64,000 nucleotides of DNA, from NCBI RefSeq assembly GCF_013426975.1, contig NZ_JACCPY010000008.1, positions 62,001 through 126,000 of the forward strand. Direction: 5' to 3'. A model generated the notes under the pieces. That model saw only the letters and a list, made by a program, of their open reading frames with translations, had not been told where the DNA came from and ran no database searches. This DNA comes from Sphaerotilus sulfidivorans. GTDB lineage: Bacteria > Pseudomonadota > Gammaproteobacteria > Burkholderiales > Burkholderiaceae_C. Each line of letters opens with the position of its first letter. Positions within the stretch are counted from its first letter, which is position 1. Below, piece after piece: positions 10,594 to 18,928 of the stretch. Position numbers and translations under genes: made by a program.

Positions 10594-10653
10594 ATGACTT
10601 TCGGCGTTCACACCCTACTGCTGCTTCTAATCGAAGTGCCCCGGGCGCGCTGA
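10594..10653 (+). CDS. leuL: Leucine operon leader peptide (19 residues)
   Basis: A 20-codon ORF encoding [19 protein letters not shown], with five consecutive Leu codons (CTA CTG CTG CTT CTA) followed by Ile and, one codon later, Val. CTA and CTT are rare in this GC-rich genome, which makes ribosome stalling sensitive to charged leucyl-tRNA. A terminator hairpin follows at 10695-10733, and leuA starts at 10800. This is the classic layout of transcription attenuation. No Shine-Dalgarno sequence precedes the ATG, and the -10 box is only six bases away, so the leader mRNA is probably leaderless. Confidence 0.85.
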   Translation: MTFGVHTLLLLLIEVPRAR

Positions 10654-10694
10654 CCAGTCACACCTGTACATTCCTGTACCCCCTTTCTGGATCG

Positions 10695-10733
10695 ACGGCC
10701 CGCATGGCATCACGCTGCGGGCCGTTCTCTTTT
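10695..10733 (+). terminator. leuA attenuator terminator
   Basis: ACGGCCCGCA (10695-10704) pairs perfectly with TGCGGGCCGT (10716-10725) over an 11-base loop and is followed by TCTCTTTT (10726-10733). It lies between the Leu-rich leader peptide and leuA. The stretch CCCGGGC near the end of the leader ORF could pair with the 5' arm as part of an antiterminator, but this is only a short match. Confidence 0.85.
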
Positions 10734-10799
10734 GTCGCCCGGTTGTTCCGCCGGGATCCCAGAGCAGCGTCGGTGCACCCACCTTCCTTGGAGACGACC

Positions 10800-12341
10800 A
10801 TGAGTGACAAGCTGATCATTTTCGACACCACCTTGCGCGACGGCGAGCAGTCGCCCGGCGCCTCGATGACGCGCGACGAGAAGCTGCGCATCGCGCGCCA
10901 GCTCGAGCGCCTGAAGGTCGATGTCATCGAGGCCGGCTTCGCCGCGTCGTCGAACGGCGACTTCGAAGCGGTCAAGTCGATCGCCGACGCGATCAAGGAC
11001 TCCACCGTCTGCTCGCTGGCCCGCGCCAACGACCGCGATATCTCGCGTGCGGCCGAGGCGTTGCGCGGTGCCAGCCGCGCCCGCATCCACACCTTCATCG
11101 CCACCAGCGCGCTGCACATGGAGAAGAAGCTGCGCATGACGCCCGAGCAGGTGCTCGAGCAGGCGCGGCAGTCGGTGCGCTTTGCCCGCAATCTGTGCGC
11201 CGACATCGAGTTCTCGCCCGAGGACGGCTACCGCTCGGATGTCGACTTCCTGTGCCGCGTGCTCGAGGCGGTGATCGACGAAGGTGCCACGACGCTGAAC
11301 ATTCCCGACACCGTCGGCTATGCGATCCCCGAGCTGTACGGCAACTTCATCCGCACGCTGCGCGAGCGGATTCCCAACTCCGACAAGGCGATCTGGTCGG
11401 TGCACTGCCACAACGACCTGGGCATGGCGGTGGCCAACTCGCTGGCCGGCGTGAAGATCGGCGGTGCGCGCCAGGTGGAATGCACCATCAACGGCCTGGG
11501 CGAGCGCGCGGGCAACTGCTCGCTCGAGGAGGTGGTGATGGCGGTCAAGACCCGCCGCGACTACTTCAACCTCGACCTGGGCATCGACACCTCGCAGATC
11601 GTGCCGGCCTCGCGCATGGTGGCGCAGACCACCGGCTTCGTGGTGCAGCCGAACAAGGCGGTGGTGGGCGCCAACGCCTTCGCGCACGCCTCGGGCATTC
11701 ACCAGGACGGCGTGCTCAAGGCGCGCGACACCTACGAGATCATGCGCGCCGAGGACGTGGGCTGGAGCGCCAACAAGATCGTGCTGGGCAAGCTCTCGGG
11801 CCGCAATGCCTTCAAGCAGCGCCTGCAGGATCTCGGCGTCGAGCTCGAGTCCGAGTCCGAGCTTAACGCCGCCTTCGTCAAGTTCAAGGATCTGGCCGAC
11901 CGCAAGAGCGAGATCTTCGACGAGGACATCATCGCGCTGGTCGGCGACGAGAGCGTCAGCGCCGAGATCGAGCACTACCGCCTGCTGTCGCTGTCGCAGC
12001 ACTCCGAGACCGGCGAGCGTCCGGGCGCGCGGGTGACCTTCGCCGCCGGCCAAGTCGAGCACCGTGCGGTGGCGCAGGGCAACGGCCCGGTCGATGCGAC
12101 GCTGAAGGCGATCGAGTCGAAGCTGGAGACGGGTGCTGAAATGCTGCTGTATTCCGTGAACGCCATCACGTCTGGCAGCACCGAATCGCAGGGCGAGGTC
12201 ACGATTCGGCTTCAACATGGCGGCCGCGTCGTCAATGGTGTCGGCGCCGATCCCGACATCGTCGTGGCCTCTGCCAAGGCTTACCTGTCGGCGCTGAACA
12301 AGCTCCACAGCAAGGCCGAGCGGGTGGCTGCCCAGGGCTGA
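10800..12341 (+). CDS. leuA: 2-isopropylmalate synthase
   Basis: Condenses acetyl-CoA with 2-oxoisovalerate, the committed step of leucine synthesis, and is feedback-inhibited by leucine. The 513-residue product starts [19 protein letters not shown], with the metal-binding Asp and Arg of the HMGL-like barrel, then [16 protein letters not shown] (metal-binding His) and [12 protein letters not shown]. The C-terminal allosteric LeuA dimer domain occupies about residues 390-513. The ATG at 10800 follows GGAG at about 10789. A longer ORF starting at 10704 would begin inside the attenuator hairpin and is not the real start. Expression should be controlled by the leader peptide upstream. Confidence 0.96.
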   Translation: MSDKLIIFDTTLRDGEQSPGASMTRDEKLRIARQLERLKVDVIEAGFAASSNGDFEAVKSIADAIKDSTVCSLARANDRDISRAAEALRGASRARIHTFIATSALHMEKKLRMTPEQVLEQARQSVRFARNLCADIEFSPEDGYRSDVDFLCRVLEAVIDEGATTLNIPDTVGYAIPELYGNFIRTLRERIPNSDKAIWSVHCHNDLGMAVANSLAGVKIGGARQVECTINGLGERAGNCSLEEVVMAVKTRRDYFNLDLGIDTSQIVPASRMVAQTTGFVVQPNKAVVGANAFAHASGIHQDGVLKARDTYEIMRAEDVGWSANKIVLGKLSGRNAFKQRLQDLGVELESESELNAAFVKFKDLADRKSEIFDEDIIALVGDESVSAEIEHYRLLSLSQHSETGERPGARVTFAAGQVEHRAVAQGNGPVDATLKAIESKLETGAEMLLYSVNAITSGSTESQGEVTIRLQHGGRVVNGVGADPDIVVASAKAYLSALNKLHSKAERVAAQG

Positions 12342-12397
12342 CGCAGGGATCGTGCAAACAGGGGGCTTCAACTGAAAATCATCGGCGCATCGCGCCC

Positions 12398-12427
12398 TTG
12401 TGGCGCGGTACATGCTTCGCCTAGACT
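12398..12427 (+). promoter_or_regulatory. Likely promoter of the PBP7-type endopeptidase gene
   Basis: TTGTGG (12398-12403) and TAGACT (12422-12427) are spaced by 18 bases. They lie 40 bases before the GTG start at 12468, which has its own Shine-Dalgarno sequence. Confidence 0.45.
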
Positions 12428-12467
12428 GATTTCAGGTTCCCTGTCTGCTGTATTCCAGAGGCCCGTC

Positions 12468-13586
12468 GTGACTTGTTTCGCATTGAAGAAAAGAATCGTT
12501 TCGTCGCAGTGCTCGGCGCTGCTGGTCGGGGTGGCCATGCTGCTGTCGGGTCTGGCGGCTGACCCCGCCCAGGCCGCTCGCCGCAAGGATGGCAAGCCGG
12601 TCGAAGTCTCTCAGCGTGCCAAGAAGGCGGCCGCTCCAGCGAGAGGAGTCGACAAGAAGCGTCAGGTCCGCAAGGGCGTGTCTCGCGCGGCCTTGCGCCG
12701 CGGCGCGGTGGCTGGTGCCGCCGCCACCGCGGTGGCGGTGGCGCCGCGCCTGTCCTACGGGCAGGCCAGCGGCCTGCATGAGACCGCCGATCCGCTCGAT
12801 CTGAAGTCCAGCGTTGCGCTGGTGGTCGACCAGGACACTTCCGAGGTGCTGTTCAGCAAGAATCACCAGGCGGTCCTGCCGATCGCCTCGCTGACCAAGC
12901 TCATGACCGCGCTGATCGTGACCGAGGCGCGCCAGCCGCTCGACGAGGCGCTGGTCATCACCCATGAGGACATCGACACCGAGAAGGGCAGCCGCTCGCG
13001 GCTGTCGCCCGGCACGGTGCTGACCCGCGGCGAGCTGCTGCATCTGGCCCTGATGTCGTCCGAGAACCGGGCGGCCAATGCGCTGGGGCGCAACTATCCG
13101 GGCGGGCTGCCGGCCTTCGCGGCCGCGATGAACCGCAAGGCGGCGGCTCTGGGCATGAACAGCACCCGCTTCGTCGAGCCGACCGGCCTGTCCAGCAGCA
13201 ACCAGTCCAGTGCCGCCGATCTGGCCCGGCTGGTCAAGGCGGCCTATCAGCATCCGCTGCTGCGCGAGTTCTCGACTTCGCCGGCGCACGAGGTCGACAT
13301 CGGCCCCCGGACGCTGCACTACAGCAACACCAACGGCTTGGTCCGCAACCCGGGCTGGGACATCGGCCTTCAGAAGACCGGCTACATCGTCGAGGCCGGG
13401 CGCTGCCTGGTGATGCAGGCGCAGATGGCCGGGCGCAAGCTGATCATGGTCTTCCTGGATTCCGCCGGCAAGCAGTCGCGGCTGGGTGATGCCGAACGGG
13501 TGCGTCGCTGGCTCGAGTCGGGTGCATCGGTGCGTTCGCCTGGGCAGCCCCTGTCCGGCACCCGCGACAAGGCTTCCCTGTCCTGA
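12468..13586 (+). CDS. pbpG: D-alanyl-D-alanine endopeptidase (PBP7/PbpG-like, peptidase S11)
   Basis: Periplasmic serine peptidase that cleaves DD-cross-links in peptidoglycan. The 372-residue product starts at a GTG, seven bases after AGAGG. It has a signal segment ending in DPAQAA, a Lys/Arg-rich linker with a second short hydrophobic run (GAVAGAAATAVAVA, about residues 83-96), then the catalytic domain with all three motifs: SLTK (nucleophile Ser), SEN in LMSSENRAAN, and KTG in LQKTGYIVEAG. There is no large C-terminal PBP5-type domain, which favours the PbpG endopeptidase type. It converges on the iclR gene with only three bases between stops. Confidence 0.88.
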   Translation: MTCFALKKRIVSSQCSALLVGVAMLLSGLAADPAQAARRKDGKPVEVSQRAKKAAAPARGVDKKRQVRKGVSRAALRRGAVAGAAATAVAVAPRLSYGQASGLHETADPLDLKSSVALVVDQDTSEVLFSKNHQAVLPIASLTKLMTALIVTEARQPLDEALVITHEDIDTEKGSRSRLSPGTVLTRGELLHLALMSSENRAANALGRNYPGGLPAFAAAMNRKAAALGMNSTRFVEPTGLSSSNQSSAADLARLVKAAYQHPLLREFSTSPAHEVDIGPRTLHYSNTNGLVRNPGWDIGLQKTGYIVEAGRCLVMQAQMAGRKLIMVFLDSAGKQSRLGDAERVRRWLESGASVRSPGQPLSGTRDKASLS

Positions 13587-13589
13587 TCT

Positions 13590-14369
13590 TCAGCGATCGC
13601 TGCGATGGCCGAGCGCGGCCGAGATGGATCCCGCCGTCTCGCGCAGGCGCTCCGCCCAGGTCTCCTCGAGCCGGTCGGCCGGCGCCGAGATCGACAGGCC
13701 GGCCACCAGCCGACCCTGGTCGTCATGTATCGCGGCGGCCATGCAGCGCACGCCCAGCTCCAGTTCCTCGTTGTCGCGGGCCATTTCGGTCTGGCGCACC
13801 CGCGCCAGTTCGCGCTCGAGGGTCGACAGGTCGGTGATGCTGTTGCGGGTGTGTCCCGCCAGCCCGGTGCGCGAGGCATAGCTGCGTACCCGCTGCGGAT
13901 CGTCATGCGCCAGGAACAGCTTGCCGACCGAGGTCAGATGCAGGGGCGCGCGTCCGCCGATGGCTCGCACCACCTGCATGCCCGAGCGCTCCGAGTAGGC
14001 CCGCTCGATGTAGACGATCTCGTCGCCCTGGCGCACCGACAGGTTCACCGGCTGATGGGTCAGCTTGTGCAGCTCGCGCATCGGCACCAGCGCCGCGTCA
14101 CGCACATCGAGGCGGGCCTTGACCAGATTTCCGAGTTCAAGAAGTCGCATTCCGAGCCGATAGCTGCCCGCCTCCGGCCGGTCGACGAAGCGTCCGATGG
14201 CCAGATCGTTCAGGATGCGGTGTGCGGTCGAAGGGTGAAGCCCGGTCTGCTCGCTGATCTGCTTCAGCGGCACCGGATCCTGGTGCTCGGCGAGAACGTC
14301 GAGCAGCATGAACATGCGCTCCATCACCTGGATGGCTGGGGTCTGAAGTGCACTATCCTTTTTTGTCAT
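13590..14369 (-). CDS. IclR family transcriptional regulator
   Basis: A 259-residue regulator with an N-terminal winged helix-turn-helix (about residues 12-75: VMERMFMLLDVLAEHQDP, LKQISEQTGLHPSTAHRILNDL) and a C-terminal effector-binding IclR domain (about 90-255: LVKARLDVRDAALVPMRELH, SVGKLFLAHDDP, ELELGVRCMAAAIHDDQGRLVAGLSISAPADR). Such proteins sense small acids or aromatic compounds and often act on divergent genes. The divergent neighbour encodes a secreted TIGR03790-family protein about 60 bases away, so that gene is a candidate target. The effector is unknown. Confidence 0.92.
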   Translation of the reverse strand: MTKKDSALQTPAIQVMERMFMLLDVLAEHQDPVPLKQISEQTGLHPSTAHRILNDLAIGRFVDRPEAGSYRLGMRLLELGNLVKARLDVRDAALVPMRELHKLTHQPVNLSVRQGDEIVYIERAYSERSGMQVVRAIGGRAPLHLTSVGKLFLAHDDPQRVRSYASRTGLAGHTRNSITDLSTLERELARVRQTEMARDNEELELGVRCMAAAIHDDQGRLVAGLSISAPADRLEETWAERLRETAGSISAALGHRSDR

Positions 14370-14433
14370 GTCGCGTCGATTCGGTATTCCCGGTTTTCCT
14401 GCGTATTTTTACATGGCGAAAAGACATCTGGCG

Positions 14434-15624
14434 ATGCAAACGCGCGTTCACCGGCAGGTTCGGGAAATCGGCCTGTCGCTGGCCCGGGCTGGCGCCTCGG
14501 CGGTCCTGCTGATGTCATGCCTCGCCGGTGCGGTCGCCAGCGAGGCTGCGGCAGAACAAGCAAGCACCGCACCACAGGCGCGCAGCGCGTCGGATGCGGC
14601 GTCTTCTGTGACCGCTGCGCCTCAGCGGCGCTGGCTGCCGGCGCCTCGGGTGAACGGCCGCATCATGCCTTCCCAGATTGGCCTGGTGATCAATGTCGCC
14701 GATCCTTATTCGGTCGAGGTCGGGGAACATTACCGCCAGGTTCACCGGCTGGGTGACGATCAGGTGCTGCGGGTCGAACTGCCGGTCGCCTCGCAGCTGT
14801 CGGTGGCGGACTTCGAGCGGCTGCGCGCCAGCATCGGCGACTTCTTCGGCGATCGCATCCAGGCTCTGGCTCTGGCCTGGGTGCGGCCCTTTGCGCTCGA
14901 GTGCCAGTCCATCACCGCCGCCCTGACCCTCGGGCGCGATGCCCGGCTCTGCACGGCGACCTGCGCGAAGCAGTCGCTCTCGCCCTATTTCAACTCGCGC
15001 AGCAGCCTGCCCTGGCGTGACCACGGGCTGAGGCCGTCGATGCTGCTGGCAGCCTCGTCGGTGGCGCAGGCGCGGCGCCTGATCGACCGCGGCCATGCTT
15101 CGGTCGGGCGGCTGGCCCTGCGCGGCGGCGTGGTGCCGAGCGTGCATTACATGGTCACCACCGATGCGGCGCGCAATGTGCGTGCATCGCTGTTTCCGCC
15201 TGCCGGACCGCTGCGCTCGCTCGGCATCGAAGTGAAGGTGGAGGAGGGCGTGCTGCCTGCGCCCGGCAGCACGGACGTGCTGCTGGTGCAGACCGGCATC
15301 GCGCGCTTCCAGGGCGCCGAGAGCCTCGACTGGCTGCCCGGCGCGCTGGCCGACCATCTGACCTCCTTCGGCGGCGTGCTCGATCGCAGCGCCGGGCAGA
15401 GCACCGTGCTCGACTGGATCGATGCCGGAGCCACCGCCAGTTATGGTGCTGTCAGCGAACCCTGCAATCATCCGCAGAAGTTCCCGCATCCGCAGATGCT
15501 GCTGCTGCACTACCTGCAGGGCAGCTCCGCGATCGAGGCGTACTGGAAAAGCGTGGCCTGGCCACGCCAGGGCGTGTTCGTCGGCGATCCGCTGGCGGCG
15601 CCCTATGCCCGGATGCGCCCCTGA
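14434..15624 (+). CDS. TIGR03790 family secreted protein, function unknown
   Basis: I recognise the conserved C-terminal block of the TIGR03790 family: ADHLTSFGG, Gln a few residues later, AGATASYGAVSEPCN, KFPHPQ, then EAYWKSVAWPRQGVFVGDPLA. With the start at 14434 the product has 396 residues and a plausible signal peptide (MQTRVHRQ, then the hydrophobic AGASAVLLMSCLAGAVA). In-frame ATGs at 14413 and 14368 are also possible, and none has a good Shine-Dalgarno sequence. A Cys cluster (ARLCTATC) lies mid-protein. The reaction is unknown. The divergent IclR-type gene may regulate it. Confidence 0.8.
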   Translation: MQTRVHRQVREIGLSLARAGASAVLLMSCLAGAVASEAAAEQASTAPQARSASDAASSVTAAPQRRWLPAPRVNGRIMPSQIGLVINVADPYSVEVGEHYRQVHRLGDDQVLRVELPVASQLSVADFERLRASIGDFFGDRIQALALAWVRPFALECQSITAALTLGRDARLCTATCAKQSLSPYFNSRSSLPWRDHGLRPSMLLAASSVAQARRLIDRGHASVGRLALRGGVVPSVHYMVTTDAARNVRASLFPPAGPLRSLGIEVKVEEGVLPAPGSTDVLLVQTGIARFQGAESLDWLPGALADHLTSFGGVLDRSAGQSTVLDWIDAGATASYGAVSEPCNHPQKFPHPQMLLLHYLQGSSAIEAYWKSVAWPRQGVFVGDPLAAPYARMRP

Positions 15625-15670
15625 TCGCCGTCCCGTCACCCCAAAAAAGAAGATCGCAGGAGACAAGAAC

Positions 15671-15832
15671 ATGACGACCCGCATGTCGTGCAGCCATGCC
15701 GCCTTGCTCCAGCCGGGTGCAGGCCTGTCCATCCCCGTGACAGGAGTGCATCTTTTTGACCACAGTCATGGCGCCGCAACAAAGAAAACCCTGGGTTCGC
15801 GATGCGTGCCCGGTGCTACATTGGCGCCCTGA
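15671..15832 (+). CDS. Possible 53-residue small protein upstream of sucA
   Basis: The ATG at 15671 is placed 8 bases after a consensus AGGAG (15658-15662), one of the best Shine-Dalgarno sites in the window. The product begins MTTRMSCSHAALLQPGAG and ends VPGATLAP; I recognise no family. The frame continues from the TIGR03790 gene region but has its own start signals. The rest of the 15625-15968 gap holds a weak extended -10 (TGCTACATT, 15815-15822) that could serve sucA. It may be a real small protein, a leader ORF or chance. Confidence 0.35.
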   Translation: MTTRMSCSHAALLQPGAGLSIPVTGVHLFDHSHGAATKKTLGSRCVPGATLAP

Positions 15833-15968
15833 CTCTGTAGGTCCTTCCCGTCCCCTTCTCTGGCAACAGCTAAGGCGGGTCGCGATCCGCCAACCGGTCT
15901 AGCCGTGTCGCGGAAGGTTGTCCAACCCATCGGAGCTCCGGGTACCGGGGCGCAAGGTGAGCGAAAAT

Positions 15969-18824
15969 ATGATGCAGCAATACAGGTCGAACTCGTACCT
16001 CTTCGGCGGCAATGCCCCCTACGTCGAAGAAATGTACGAGGCGTACCTCGACAATCCGGGCTCCGTGCCTGACAACTGGCGCGACTATTTCGACGCGCTG
16101 CAGCACGTGCCTGCGGTCGACGGCTCCGACAGCCGCGACGTCGCTCATGCGCCGGTGATCGAGTCCTTCGCGCAGCGCGCCAAGGCCAACGCCTTTGCGC
16201 ACAAGGCCAGCGAGGCCGATCTGGCGGTCGCCCGCAAGCAGGTCCATGTCCAGTCCCTGATCGCCGCCTACCGCTCGCTGGGCTCGCGCTGGGCCGACCT
16301 CGATCCGCTCAAGCGCACCGAGCGCCCGAAGATTCCCGAACTCGAGACGGCGTTCTACGACCTGACCGAGTCCGACATGGACATCACCTTCTCGGCCACG
16401 AACACGTACTTCACGAAGGCCGACAGCATGACGCTGCGCGAGATCGTGCAGGCGTTGCGCGAGACCTACTGCAGCACGATCGGCGCGGAGATCATGCACA
16501 TCACCGAGCCGACCGAGAAGCGGTGGTGGCAGGAGCGTCTGGAGTCGATCCGCAGCAAGCCGTCGTTCTCCGCAGAGAAGAAGAAGGCCATCCTGGAGCG
16601 CCTGACCGCTGCCGAGGGCCTGGAGCGCTTCCTGCACACCAAGTACGTCGGCCAGAAGCGCTTCTCGCTCGAAGGCGGCGAGAGCTTCATCGCGGCGATG
16701 GACGAGCTGGTGCAGAAGGCCGGCGAGAAGGGCGTCCAGGAAATCGTCATCGGCATGGCCCACCGTGGCCGTCTGAACGTGCTGGTCAACACCCTGGGCA
16801 AGATGCCCAAGGACCTGTTCGCCGAGTTCGACCACACCGCGCCGGAAGACCTGCCGGCCGGTGACGTCAAGTATCACCAGGGCTTCAGCTCGGACATCTC
16901 GACCGCGGGCGGTCCGGTCCACCTGTCGCTGGCCTTCAACCCGTCCCACCTGGAAATCGTCAACCCGGTGGTCGAGGGCTCGGTGCGTGCCCGCCAGGAC
17001 CGCCGCGGCGACACCGCCGGTGCGCAGGTGCTGCCGGTGCTGGTGCACGGCGACTCGGCCTTCGGTGGCCAGGGCGTCAACCAGGAAACGCTGATGCTGG
17101 CCGCCACCCGCGGCTACTCCACCGGCGGCACGGTCCACCTGATCATCAACAACCAGATCGGCTTCACCACCAGCGACCCGCGCGACCTGCGCTCGACGCT
17201 GTACTGCACCGACATCGTCAAGATGATCGAGGCGCCGGTGCTGCATGTGAACGGCGACGATCCGGAAGCGGTGGTGCTGGCCACCCAGCTGGCGCTGGAA
17301 TACCGGATGACCTTCCGCAAGGACATCGTCATCGACATCGTCTGCTTCCGCAAGCTGGGCCACAACGAGCAGGACACGCCGTCGCTGACCCAGCCGCTGA
17401 TGTACAAGAAGATCGGCGCGCACCCCGGCACCCGCAAGCTCTACGCCGACAAGCTGGCTGCGCAAGGCCTGGGCGCGACGCTGGGTGATGACATGGTCAA
17501 GGCCTATCGCGCCGCGATGGATGCCGGCCGCCACACCGTCGACCCGGTGCTGTCGAACTACAAGAGCAAGTACGCGGTCGACTGGTCGCCCTTCCTGGGC
17601 AAGAAGTGGACCGACGCGGCCGACACCGCGCTGCCGCTGACCGAGTGGAAGCGCCTGGCCGAGCGCCTGACCACCATTCCGGCCTCGGTCAACATGCACC
17701 CGCTGGTCAAGAAGGTCTACGACGACCGCGCCGCGATGGGCCGTGGCGAGATCAACGTCGACTGGGGCATGGGCGAGCACATGGCGTTTGCCTCGCTGGT
17801 CGCCGCCGGCTACCCGGTGCGCCTGTCGGGCGAGGACTGCGGTCGCGGCACCTTCACCCACCGTCACGCCGTGGTCCATGACCAGAAGCGCGAGAAGTGG
17901 GACGAAGGCACCTACATTCCGCTGCAGCATGTCGCCGACGGCCAGGCCACCTTCACCGTGATCGACTCGATCCTGTCCGAAGAGGCGGTGCTGGGCTTCG
18001 AGTACGGCTACGCCTCGGCCGAGCCGAACACGCTGACCATCTGGGAAGCCCAGTTCGGCGACTTCGCCAACGGCGCGCAGGTGGTGATCGACCAGTTCAT
18101 CGCCTCGGGTGAGGTGAAGTGGGGCCGCGTCAACGGCCTGGTGCTGATGCTGCCGCACGGCTACGAAGGCCAGGGCCCCGAGCACAGCTCGGCCCGCCTG
18201 GAGCGCTTCATGCAGCTGGCCGCCGACACCAACATGCAGATCGTGCAGCCGACCTCGGCCAGCCAGATCTTCCATGTGCTGCGCCGCCAGATGGTGCGCA
18301 ACCTGCGCAAGCCGCTGATCATCTTCACGCCGAAGTCGCTGCTGCGCAACAAGGATGCGACCTCGCCGCTCGCCGACTTCACCAAGGGCGACTTCCGCAC
18401 CGTGCTGGGCGAGCAGAAGGCCGACCTGGTGGCCGAGAAGGTCAAGCGCGTCATCGTCTGCTCGGGCAAGGTCTACTACGACCTGGTCAAGAAGCGCGAC
18501 GAGAAGAAGGCCAGCGATGTGGCGATCGTCCGCGTCGAGCAGCTCTATCCCTTCCCGCACCGCGCCTTCGGCAACGAGCTGAAGAAGTATCCGAACGCCA
18601 CCGACATCGTGTGGTGCCAGGACGAGCCGCAGAACCAGGGCGCCTGGTTCTTCGTGCAGCACTACATCCACGAGAACATGCAGGAAGGCCAGAAGCTCGG
18701 CTACGCCGGCCGTCCCGCCTCGGCTTCGCCGGCGGTCGGCTACGCGCACCTGCACCAGGATCAGCAGAAGGCGCTGCTCGACCAGGCCTTCGCCAAGCTC
18801 AAGGGCTTTGTGCTGACCAAGTGA
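15969..18824 (+). CDS. sucA: 2-oxoglutarate dehydrogenase E1 component
   Basis: Thiamine diphosphate subunit of the 2-oxoglutarate dehydrogenase complex in the TCA cycle; it decarboxylates 2-oxoglutarate and passes the succinyl group to SucB. The 951-residue product starts MMQQYRSNSYLFGGNAPYV, has the E1 motif GMAHRGRLNVLVN, the TPP/metal site around HGDSAFGGQGVNQET, HLIINNQIGFTTSDP, and the C-terminal transketolase pyrimidine domain with GHNEQDTPSLTQPLMYK and HGYEGQGPEHSSAR. I chose the ATG at 15969 because AAGGTGAG lies 7-8 bases upstream. A GTG at 15957 is an alternative; an in-frame TTG at 15918 is unlikely. Confidence 0.97.
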   Translation: MMQQYRSNSYLFGGNAPYVEEMYEAYLDNPGSVPDNWRDYFDALQHVPAVDGSDSRDVAHAPVIESFAQRAKANAFAHKASEADLAVARKQVHVQSLIAAYRSLGSRWADLDPLKRTERPKIPELETAFYDLTESDMDITFSATNTYFTKADSMTLREIVQALRETYCSTIGAEIMHITEPTEKRWWQERLESIRSKPSFSAEKKKAILERLTAAEGLERFLHTKYVGQKRFSLEGGESFIAAMDELVQKAGEKGVQEIVIGMAHRGRLNVLVNTLGKMPKDLFAEFDHTAPEDLPAGDVKYHQGFSSDISTAGGPVHLSLAFNPSHLEIVNPVVEGSVRARQDRRGDTAGAQVLPVLVHGDSAFGGQGVNQETLMLAATRGYSTGGTVHLIINNQIGFTTSDPRDLRSTLYCTDIVKMIEAPVLHVNGDDPEAVVLATQLALEYRMTFRKDIVIDIVCFRKLGHNEQDTPSLTQPLMYKKIGAHPGTRKLYADKLAAQGLGATLGDDMVKAYRAAMDAGRHTVDPVLSNYKSKYAVDWSPFLGKKWTDAADTALPLTEWKRLAERLTTIPASVNMHPLVKKVYDDRAAMGRGEINVDWGMGEHMAFASLVAAGYPVRLSGEDCGRGTFTHRHAVVHDQKREKWDEGTYIPLQHVADGQATFTVIDSILSEEAVLGFEYGYASAEPNTLTIWEAQFGDFANGAQVVIDQFIASGEVKWGRVNGLVLMLPHGYEGQGPEHSSARLERFMQLAADTNMQIVQPTSASQIFHVLRRQMVRNLRKPLIIFTPKSLLRNKDATSPLADFTKGDFRTVLGEQKADLVAEKVKRVIVCSGKVYYDLVKKRDEKKASDVAIVRVEQLYPFPHRAFGNELKKYPNATDIVWCQDEPQNQGAWFFVQHYIHENMQEGQKLGYAGRPASASPAVGYAHLHQDQQKALLDQAFAKLKGFVLTK

Positions 18825-18928
18825 TCCCTGTCCCGGACGCTTCGCGTGTCCGGCGCCTGCCTGCAGGGCAGGCGCCCGGGACAGGTCGCGGGCGTTGAAA
18901 CGATCTTCAACAGAATTCCCCACCCATC

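Noticed and set aside
10704-10799. Longer LeuA starting at 10704
   Set aside because: That ATG is in the loop side of the attenuator terminator and the extra residues are unlike LeuA. The ATG at 10800 has a good ribosome site.
15870-18923. A 1017-codon open frame on the minus strand across sucA
   Set aside because: It is antisense to a clear SucA gene. Its product is a low-complexity mix of His, Arg, Leu, Val and Asp, the shadow expected in GC-rich DNA, with no domain I recognise.
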